From a bacterium (GTDB lineage Archaea; Thermoproteota; Nitrososphaeria; Nitrososphaerales; CADDZS01): 11,615 bases of DNA. Position 1 is the stretch's first letter. Each line of letters starts with the position of its first letter. The translations under genes and the position numbers were made by a program. The stretch spans positions 1-11,615 of the forward strand of contig DAIDAB010000050.1 of NCBI GenBank assembly GCA_027310845.1, in the 5' to 3' direction. Below the pieces are notes generated by a model. The model was not told the DNA's origin. It saw only the letters and a list, made by a program, of their open reading frames with translations, and made no database searches. Of this stretch, positions 6,659-11,615 are shown piece after piece.

Positions 6659-7215
6659 ATTGGTCTAAACAATGCATGGATCCCAACTTGTAAAAATGTA
6701 TCGCGTGTTTTTCAGCTTAGCAAGATCCGTCACTTCGGGAAATCCCTTCGTTGCATAATCTTTCATTTTACGAATTGCTTTCCAATTCTTTTACCGCATG
6801 TTATAACCGGATCTGGTTGCCAAAAGAGCTGCTGTTGTGGTATTGAGCCAAAGTACTCTAATGCAAGAAAGTACATAATAGAACTTAATGATAGACTAAA
6901 TAGAGGTCATAATAGCTTAACAAAAGCCGTCAATATTGAAAACAAAGGTAGAAACAGATGTTTTGAGTATTTCATAGCTACAATCCAGCATTTAGAGCAC
7001 GTTTCAGTTTCTCATCTTTTCGCAATCTAATGTTTGGGCGCTGTTCACTATTGCGTAGTGCAATGTCATGAAGGATGACCTTGTTTAGAAATCCACAAAG
7101 CTCTTTTCTCACTTCATCTAAGTTGTAAAAGCGAACAATGCAATCATCAATGCGCTGGGATAGTTCGTTTTAGCATTCACGTAAATTCGCTTTAGACTAA
7201 TTCCCGTACTTGACA
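6659..7215. other. Intergenic, possible decayed coding sequence
   Basis: This 557-base A+T-rich gap lies between the Lrp and M13 genes. On the minus strand, 6978-7168 is open for 63 codons including the stop, with a protein-like, charged translation (for example IVRFYNLDEVRKELCGFLN, ending KLKRALNAGL). It has no ATG, only an internal GTG at 7110-7112, and a stop closes it upstream at 7167-7171. On the plus strand a frame running to 7030 reads RKYIIELNDRLNRGHNSLTK in its last half, but its ATG (6644) lies inside the M13 gene. The two overlap and cannot both be full genes. Two mutually exclusive 5-base hairpins occur at 7046-7064. A T-rich box on the minus strand (about 6691-6700) may be the M13 promoter. 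Confidence 0.35.
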
Positions 7216-7701
7216 TCATTTCAAAGAAGTGTCAACGGTCAAACTTTCTTTGATTGCCGTGTGGGGTATTGTCGTATTCGTATTTCTCACCCCCGGAATC
7301 TTGGAAATTTCATACACTAGTTGCTTTGCCGAAGTCTTATCCTTCCTTCGCGCAATTAGAAGGATGTCAGAGGTTCCAAACATCAGATACACAGACATGA
7401 CGCCGGGCAATTTAGCAATTGAATTTGCAATTTTTTCTTGTTCGACGCCCTTGTGACTACAGATGACTCTTGAAATTAACAGATAGTCCTGGGCAAGCTT
7501 CTCTGGGTCGACTCTGTAACATGAACCATTTATTATTCCAAGTTCTTTCAGGCGCCTGATCCTGTTGGATATCGACATCTTGGTCAGGTTGACTTTCCGG
7601 CCGATCTCAGATAGCGAAAGTTCGGCATTTTCCTGTAATATTGCGAGAAGCACTCGATCCTTGTCATCAATATCATATGATCCATCGTCAAGAATGCGCA
7701 A
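7216..7701 (-). CDS. Lrp/AsnC family transcription regulator
   Basis: This is a 161-residue feast/famine regulator. Residues 9-60 form the AsnC-type winged helix-turn-helix (DIDDKDRVLLAILQENAELS, then SLSEIGRKV and KMSISNRIRRLKELGII). Residues about 75-150 form the ligand-sensing RAM domain (LPGVMSVYLMFGTSDILLIA and KIPGVRNTNTTI). Such proteins form dimers and octamers, bind palindromic DNA and respond to amino acids. The only fitting start is TTG at 7701, since the domain begins within ten residues and no ATG is in frame upstream. A TATA-like box 31 bases before it supports a near-leaderless transcript starting with TTG. It is divergent from the ParB-like gene, and the shared spacer holds a dyad cluster that this protein may bind. 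Amino-acid and peptide enzymes nearby are plausible targets, by inference. Confidence 0.9.
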   Translation of the reverse strand: MRILDDGSYDIDDKDRVLLAILQENAELSLSEIGRKVNLTKMSISNRIRRLKELGIINGSCYRVDPEKLAQDYLLISRVICSHKGVEQEKIANSIAKLPGVMSVYLMFGTSDILLIARRKDKTSAKQLVYEISKIPGVRNTNTTIPHTAIKESLTVDTSLK

Positions 7702-7726
7702 GACTGTCCCCGGTGTTTCATTATTT

Positions 7727-7736
7727 CTCTATAAAC
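7727..7736 (-). promoter_or_regulatory. TATA-like box of the Lrp gene
   Basis: GTTTATAGAG on the minus strand is centred about 31 bases before the TTG start at 7701. A transcript start about 25 bases downstream falls near 7706, leaving about 5 bases of leader. Confidence 0.45.
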
Positions 7737-7770
7737 ATATTGCGTTGGGTATTAGTCTCGACTATGTATA

Positions 7771-7824
7771 GTGTTATGCTGAATCATAAGACATCTGTAT
7801 AGTTAACTATAAGAATCGCTATAC
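7771..7824. promoter_or_regulatory. Dyad cluster in the Lrp-ParB spacer, candidate operator
   Basis: Three related symmetric sites lie in 54 bases. ACTAT-GT-ATAGT (7771-7782) is followed by the perfect 14-base palindrome TATAGTTAACTATA (7798-7811), with centres 28 bases apart. GTATAG (7797-7802) is also mirrored by CTATAC (7819-7824). All use the same ATAGT/ACTAT half-site. The second palindrome overlaps the presumed TATA box of the ParB-like gene, so binding there would repress it. Lrp/AsnC proteins bind such A+T-rich dyads, often in multiples, so the divergent Lrp is the first candidate; the ParB-like protein is the second. Confidence 0.5.
7806..7813 (+). promoter_or_regulatory. TATA-like box of the ParB-like gene
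   Basis: ACTATAAG, centred near 7810, lies about 29 bases before the ATG at 7839. No Shine-Dalgarno sequence precedes the ATG, which agrees with a near-leaderless transcript. The box is embedded in the 7798-7811 palindrome. Confidence 0.45.
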
Positions 7825-7838
7825 AATACCACAGCTTC

Positions 7839-8798
7839 ATGCAAGTTGGCTCTGTAGATCTGCGGCAAATTAATCCTGAAGTTGTTATGGTGGGAGTTTG
7901 TGATATCAGACCTTCAAAATTCAAAATTCGCGAAAGAAGGTCAGATCTTGAAGACTTGAAGAAATCTATCATTGAGAAGGGATTAATTCATCCAATAGTT
8001 ATCCGTGTTATTGGTCACTCTTCGTATGAAGTGGTAACTGGATCTCAAAGACTTTGGGCATTTCGAGAACTTGGAAGATCAATGATACCAGCCATCATCG
8101 CAAACATGAGCGATCAAGAAGCATTCGAACTCATTCTCGCCGAAAACATCCAGCGAGAAGCATTATCGCCCTTGGAGGAAGCTCAGGCATTCTATGCGTA
8201 CGTCGGTCCCAGAGAAAGAAATTGTTATGGATATGGGAAGGTGTCAGAACTTGCTAAGAAGATTGGAAAGAGCCAAGAATATGTTTCCAACCGAATTAGA
8301 CTCTTGCGCTTGCCAGAAATTCTCCTAAGAAAATTATTCTTGCAGAACGGCTTCACAGTGAGCCATGCGGAAGAATTGGTTACTCTATCAGATCGTCCAG
8401 AAATGGTCGAAGAGCTCAGTATGATGCTCATGAACAAGAAAGTCTCAGTCCGAGAGCTCGAAGAAATTGTCGCGTTGATGAGATCAGGGATCGAAACCAG
8501 AAGAGCGGTGGAGCTGGCAAAAGTAGAATCAGATCTGAAAGTAGAATGGGACTATCGCGGCGAAAAAGACGATCGAGTGCAGACTCTGATGAAAAGAACA
8601 GAAGTCATTCTCAAGAGTGTTCTTTCGTATGTGGATAACGTGAGTGCAGATCTAGATTATGATCAAGCGCTTTTCGATCCTTGGATCGGCAGTGTCAGAT
8701 TGAAGGTCCATGACGCTATCAATGGGGTTCTTGCGTGCAAGAAAATTTACGAGAAATCCCCAAAAACTCTTTCCAAATCCGTTGCAACGAAAAGATGA
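7839..8798 (+). CDS. ParB/RepB/Spo0J family DNA-binding protein
   Basis: This 319-residue protein has the full ParB core. The N-terminal CTP-binding domain (about 20-118) contains the GxxRxxA motif as G68-S-Q-R71-L-W-A74 (bacterial ParB usually has GERR) and the ENxQR motif as E102-N-I-Q-R106, followed by ALSPLEEAQAF. The central DNA-binding domain has a helix-turn-helix around 134-157 (VSELAKKIGKSQEYVSNRI, RLLRLPE). It is followed by GFTVSHAEELV (171-181) and KKVSVRELEEIV (200-211), which correspond to the 'GHA-R' and 'LSVRETE' blocks of ParB. The C-terminal 100 residues should provide dimerization, but I see no known motif there. No ParA or SMC gene is beside it, so it is an orphan in this window. 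Roles could be chromosome or plasmid segregation, nucleoid organisation or regulation. ATG 7839 agrees with the promoter position. A parS-like palindrome lies about 2.3 kb downstream. Confidence 0.88.
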   Translation: MQVGSVDLRQINPEVVMVGVCDIRPSKFKIRERRSDLEDLKKSIIEKGLIHPIVIRVIGHSSYEVVTGSQRLWAFRELGRSMIPAIIANMSDQEAFELILAENIQREALSPLEEAQAFYAYVGPRERNCYGYGKVSELAKKIGKSQEYVSNRIRLLRLPEILLRKLFLQNGFTVSHAEELVTLSDRPEMVEELSMMLMNKKVSVRELEEIVALMRSGIETRRAVELAKVESDLKVEWDYRGEKDDRVQTLMKRTEVILKSVLSYVDNVSADLDYDQALFDPWIGSVRLKVHDAINGVLACKKIYEKSPKTLSKSVATKR

Positions 8799-8913
8799 AA
8801 TTCGTTGTTGACGTCTTGTGTCAATGGATATACAGATATGTTTTGAATTACAGGCAAGTACCGCGATGTTCAGAGCGTGAGTGATCGTAGTTGCCAAAGT
8901 TTGGAATTTCTAG

Positions 8914-8921
8914 GTTCATAA
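8914..8921 (+). promoter_or_regulatory. Weak TATA-like box of the M24 peptidase operon
   Basis: GTTCATAA, centred about 29 bases before the TTG start at 8947, is a weak A+T box at the expected distance for a near-leaderless transcript. A Shine-Dalgarno-like GGAG at 8934-8937, 9 bases before the TTG, is a competing explanation for how this start is chosen. Confidence 0.3.
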
Positions 8922-8946
8922 TGTCGCAAGATTGGAGTAAACAAGG

Positions 8947-10122
8947 TTGAAAGACAATACACTTAGGTTACAGGAAAAAGTGAGGGAGGATGGATTAGAT
9001 GCTTTAATCGTCTCGGCCCCAGAAAATGTGTTCTACGTTTCAGATGCGCCTTCTAGCGTCACAAGCTCAAACAGACTACTATTCTGCTCTAGACGAAACT
9101 CGCCGATAATGTGCGTGATTCCATGTGAAGGAGATCCAACTTTAGTGCTTTCAGCTGCAGCTCTCGACGTGGTGAAAAAACATACCTGGATCAAAGACCT
9201 CCGCCTATACTCCACTGGAACTTATATTTGGAGAAAGGAAAAGGCCAAGCTTTCAGGCACAACATTCTCGGAGACTTTGACCAGGATTTTATCAGAGAAA
9301 CTGGAAGGCAAGAGCAAGCAGAAAATAGGAATCGAGTATAACGATCTCAGTTTTGCAATTTTTGATGGATTGAAATCATCCTTTCGGACCGCAGAGTTCT
9401 CGAACGGGCTGGATTTGCTTATGTTGACTAGAATGATAAAGAATGCAGAGGAAATACGCAGGTTTGAGAAAGCCAATCAAATACTCATCAAAGTAATGAC
9501 GAAGATCGAAAAAGAATGTAAAGACAGGCCGACAGAGCTTGAGCTTGACATTTTGTTGAAATCAGAATTGCTGAAAGAAGGCGCAGAGTCGTGGCAGCAA
9601 ACAACTATTGCTGCAGGCACAGTTAATGGCCCCGATATTTACAATCAGCCAAATCCTAAAAGAAAATTGAAATCAGGTGATCTGATTCGGCTCGATCTCG
9701 GGTGTGTTTACAAGGGCTACACGGCCGATGTTTCAAGGACTTTTGCCGTAGAAAAAATCCATCCAAGAGCGGCCAAGACTTACAAAGTATTGAAAGATGC
9801 ATACATGCTATACTTGGACGAGCTTGAACCTGGCAAGAGGGCCTCCGAGATTAATGTCGGCGTGGTAAACTACATCAGAGAAAATCTTGACCAAGAGTAC
9901 TTTAGAGGAAATGTCGGACACGGTACCGGAGTAGAACTATACGACAAACCACTATTGAGCGCTGATGATCACACCCCGTTGCAACAGGGAATGACTCTAT
10001 CATACGAAGTCCCGTACCACATATCTGGTCTGGCAGGCCTTAACTTGGAGGACAGCGTCATCATAACAAAGAATGGGAAAAAGATTGTCTTCAAGTACGA
10101 CAGAGACATTGTGGTAGTGTGA
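8947..10122 (+). CDS. M24 metallopeptidase, Xaa-Pro dipeptidase/aminopeptidase type
   Basis: This is a complete 391-residue M24B peptidase that removes or cleaves at residues next to proline in short peptides. Residues 1-150 form the creatinase-like N-terminal domain (GLDALIVSAPENVFYVSD at 16-33 is its hallmark). Residues 160-391 form the pita-bread catalytic domain. All five metal ligands are present: D250 and D261 (DLGCVYKGYTADVSRTF), H325 (GHGTGVELYD), E354 (SYEVPYHIS) and E368 (NLEDSV). TTG 8947 must be the start, or very near it, since a stop in frame lies at 8938-8940 and the domain begins at once. No signal peptide is visible, so it is cytosolic. The isoaspartyl peptidase gene follows after 6 bases, so the two form an operon for the last steps of peptide breakdown. 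Xaa-Pro specificity is inferred from the family and cannot be distinguished from related dipeptidases here. Confidence 0.92.
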   Translation: MKDNTLRLQEKVREDGLDALIVSAPENVFYVSDAPSSVTSSNRLLFCSRRNSPIMCVIPCEGDPTLVLSAAALDVVKKHTWIKDLRLYSTGTYIWRKEKAKLSGTTFSETLTRILSEKLEGKSKQKIGIEYNDLSFAIFDGLKSSFRTAEFSNGLDLLMLTRMIKNAEEIRRFEKANQILIKVMTKIEKECKDRPTELELDILLKSELLKEGAESWQQTTIAAGTVNGPDIYNQPNPKRKLKSGDLIRLDLGCVYKGYTADVSRTFAVEKIHPRAAKTYKVLKDAYMLYLDELEPGKRASEINVGVVNYIRENLDQEYFRGNVGHGTGVELYDKPLLSADDHTPLQQGMTLSYEVPYHISGLAGLNLEDSVIITKNGKKIVFKYDRDIVVV

Positions 10123-10128
10123 CCGTGT

Positions 10129-11067
10129 ATGAAAGCAACTATTGTAATTCATGGGGGTGCAATCAATCCTGATTCAGGAGAGTTCGCGGAGGGGGTGTCT
10201 AGAGCTGCGCAAAAGGGAATGGAGGTTTTGGCCTCTGGAGGAAGCTCGCTTGATGCAGTCACCAAAGCAATCCAACTCTTAGAGCAAGATCCAATATTCA
10301 ACGCTGGACTTGGCGCCTGGCCTAACCTTAGCGGAGAAGTGGAATTGGACGCAATAATAATGGAGGGCGCGAATTTGAGAGCAGGCGCGGTTGCCGCCGC
10401 ACAGAACCTCAAAAGCCCAATTGGAGTCGCGAGAAAGGTGATGGAAGAAACAGATCATATCCTACTCGCAGGACGCGGAGCAGAGAGTTTCGCCAGAGCA
10501 TTCAACCTTTACGAGGAACACAAAGTTCCAGAATTCCGAATGAAAGAATGGAGCGCGTTGAAGAAAAAATTGCAGCTTGGTGAAGACGTGCCGATGCTGC
10601 AATATTGGAAAAAGATCAAGAAATGGGCCGATCAAGGGGACACAGTAGGCGCAGTCGCTATAGACCACGAAGGCCTGATATCTGCCGCCACTTCTTCCGG
10701 TGGTTTTCCAATGAAACTTCCAGGTAGAGTTGGGGATGTGCCAATCATTGGATGCTCGACTTATGCAGATAACAATGCAGGGGGGGTATCTATAACTGGA
10801 CATGGAGAAGTGGTGATGACGTATTCTCTAGCAAAGTCATGTATTGAATTGATGAGAAATGGAATCTCTGCCCAGATGGCAATAGAATCAATGGCAGAAA
10901 TGATCAACAACAGAACTAAGGGCAAAATAATCTTGTGTATAATTGGAATCGACAAGAATGGAAGAGCTGGTCTGGTCCGTAACATTGACGCGACACCTCA
11001 CGCCCTCTTTGACGAGACCATGAAGGTGCCGAAGGTACAATTTGCAAAGAAGGTTGTCTTGAACTAG
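10129..11067 (+). CDS. Isoaspartyl peptidase/L-asparaginase, plant-type Ntn hydrolase
   Basis: This 312-residue member of peptidase family T2 hydrolyses beta-aspartyl dipeptides and L-asparagine and so repairs or recycles isoaspartyl-containing peptides. It begins with ATIVIHGGAINPDSG (3-17) as the family does and has NAGLGAWPNLSGEVELDA (58-75). Self-cleavage before T172 in GDTVGAVAID frees the catalytic Thr. The substrate-binding block LPGRVGDVPIIG (197-208) with R200 and D203 follows, then STYADN and SITGHGE with T223-G224. The second active-site Thr of the usual TSTGG motif is Ser here (TSSGG, S190), a conservative change. The residue before the cleavage point is Asp where Gly is common in bacterial and plant members. 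ATG 10129 lies 6 bases after the M24 stop. It is likely co-transcribed and translationally linked. Confidence 0.92.
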   Translation: MKATIVIHGGAINPDSGEFAEGVSRAAQKGMEVLASGGSSLDAVTKAIQLLEQDPIFNAGLGAWPNLSGEVELDAIIMEGANLRAGAVAAAQNLKSPIGVARKVMEETDHILLAGRGAESFARAFNLYEEHKVPEFRMKEWSALKKKLQLGEDVPMLQYWKKIKKWADQGDTVGAVAIDHEGLISAATSSGGFPMKLPGRVGDVPIIGCSTYADNNAGGVSITGHGEVVMTYSLAKSCIELMRNGISAQMAIESMAEMINNRTKGKIILCIIGIDKNGRAGLVRNIDATPHALFDETMKVPKVQFAKKVVLN

Positions 11068-11116
11068 ATCAATTCTTTCATAATGGGCAGAAATATGGTT
11101 GTTGTGAGATTATCAT

Positions 11117-11132
11117 TATTCCACGTGGAATA
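11117..11132. promoter_or_regulatory. 16-base perfect palindrome resembling parS
   Basis: TATTCCACGTGGAATA reads the same on both strands and lies in the 72-base gap between two convergent genes, where promoters are not expected. Its CACGTG core and TTCCACGTGGAA centre equal the Pseudomonas-type parS site TGTTCCACGTGGAACA except for one symmetric change per half (G to A at position 2, C to T at 15). With a ParB-family gene about 2.3 kb away, it is a candidate ParB binding site. As RNA it could also form a 6-base hairpin with a 4-base loop, acting as a two-way 3'-end signal, though no T run follows on either strand. Confidence 0.5.
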
Positions 11133-11139
11133 GTCTGTG

Positions 11140-11615
11140 CTAACTGCGCAGAACCTTTCCCATCCTTGATACCGCAATCTTCAGGTTTTCTTCGGAACTC
11201 GTATAGGCAAGACGAATGTATCCTTCTCCTTGCGAACCAAAAGCAACCCCTGGCACCGTTGCAACGTGTCCCTCAGTTAGAAATTTCATCGACAGTTCCT
11301 TAGAATGGTATCCAGTATTGGAGATGTTGACGAAAGCGTAAAACGCTCCCTTTGGCACAGGACAGCTTATTCTTGGAAGCTCGGACAAACCCTCAAGAAC
11401 TATTTTTCGTCTTCTCGCAAATGCACCTACCATCTCGGTCACGCAACCTTGGGACGCCCTGAGCGCGTGCAGGGCAGCGAATTGAGTCATGGCGGCAGCG
11501 CATGAGTTTGTCGAGCCGTTCAGCCTTCCAATGGCTTCTGCCATTTCTTCGGGTGCGACCGCATAGCCCAACCTCCAGCCAGTCATTGCATAGGTCTTCG
11601 AAAATGAATTCACAG
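11140..11615 (-). CDS. Class I/II PLP aminotransferase, C-terminal part (runs off the window)
   Basis: About 158 C-terminal residues of a fold-type I aminotransferase are visible; the gene continues beyond the right edge, so the visible ATG is internal. SFSKTYAMTGWRLGY (residues 3-17 of the visible part) contains the lysine (K6) that binds pyridoxal phosphate and the following Arg that contacts its phosphate. YIRLAYTSSEENL (132-144) holds the conserved Arg (R134) that binds the substrate carboxylate. VPKGAFYAFVNIS (86-98) and TVPGVAFG (119-126) are further family blocks. The pattern fits archaeal and bacterial aspartate aminotransferases of the Igamma group, although aromatic and alanine aminotransferases are close. 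It is convergent with the isoaspartyl peptidase gene; aspartate released by that enzyme would be a natural substrate, by inference. Confidence 0.92.
   Translation of the reverse strand, partial: VNSFSKTYAMTGWRLGYAVAPEEMAEAIGRLNGSTNSCAAAMTQFAALHALRASQGCVTEMVGAFARRRKIVLEGLSELPRISCPVPKGAFYAFVNISNTGYHSKELSMKFLTEGHVATVPGVAFGSQGEGYIRLAYTSSEENLKIAVSRMGKVLRS

Noticed and set aside
6644..7030. Plus-strand ORF of 128 codons
   Set aside because: Its start lies within the M13 gene and its first half is not protein-like. Only the second half looks possible, and that overlaps a competing minus-strand frame.
7046..7064. Two alternative 5-base hairpins suggesting an RNA switch
   Set aside because: The stems are short, no gene follows at a fitting distance and there is no T run.

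Overview
The window reads as a stretch of archaeal chromosome. Several genes are preceded by a TATA-like box 25-31 bases upstream of their start codon, with little room for a leader. This fits leaderless or near-leaderless archaeal transcription, and some starts appear to be TTG. The gene content (AbrB-type VapB with a PIN toxin, an Lrp/AsnC regulator, a TrmB-like domain, an archaeal-style class I aminotransferase) agrees. A mesophilic Thaumarchaeota/Nitrososphaeria-like or related lineage is my guess, but no marker gene in the window fixes it.

Left part (1-4666): sparse and accessory-looking. It opens with a degenerate repeat containing nested dyads (1-165), of which a related copy recurs at 1837-1870. 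Next come a TrmB-like regulator fragment lacking its helix-turn-helix (195-566, minus), a vapBC toxin-antitoxin operon (968-1629), a four-helix membrane protein of unknown role (2280-2732, minus), a small membrane protein resembling half of a CtaA/COX15 heme A synthase fold (3064-3483, minus) and a membrane-anchored secreted protein with four cysteines (3842-4225). A hairpin follows the last of these. A weak small membrane ORF lies at 4344-4631. Intergenic gaps are long, and some look like decayed sequence.

Middle (4667-7701): a complete M13 (neprilysin/PepO) zinc endopeptidase on the minus strand, visibly richer in G+C than its neighbours and probably acquired from bacteria. A 557-base gap without a convincing gene follows, then an Lrp/AsnC regulator reading leftward.

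Right part (7702-11615): the Lrp gene is divergent from a full-architecture ParB/Spo0J-family protein, and the 137-base spacer between them carries a cluster of ACTAT/ATAGT dyads. Then comes a two-gene peptide-catabolism operon: an M24 metallopeptidase (Xaa-Pro dipeptidase type) and an isoaspartyl peptidase/L-asparaginase, 6 bases apart. A convergent class I aminotransferase runs off the right edge. The M13, M24 and isoaspartyl enzymes together with the aminotransferase suggest use or turnover of peptides and amino acids, with Lrp a natural candidate to sense them.

The most interesting signal is a perfect 16-base palindrome at 11117-11132, between the convergent isoaspartyl peptidase and aminotransferase genes. 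It has the CACGTG core of bacterial parS and differs from the Pseudomonas-type parS by one symmetric change per half-site, about 2.3 kb from the ParB-like gene. An archaeal ParB-parS-like pair is therefore worth testing.
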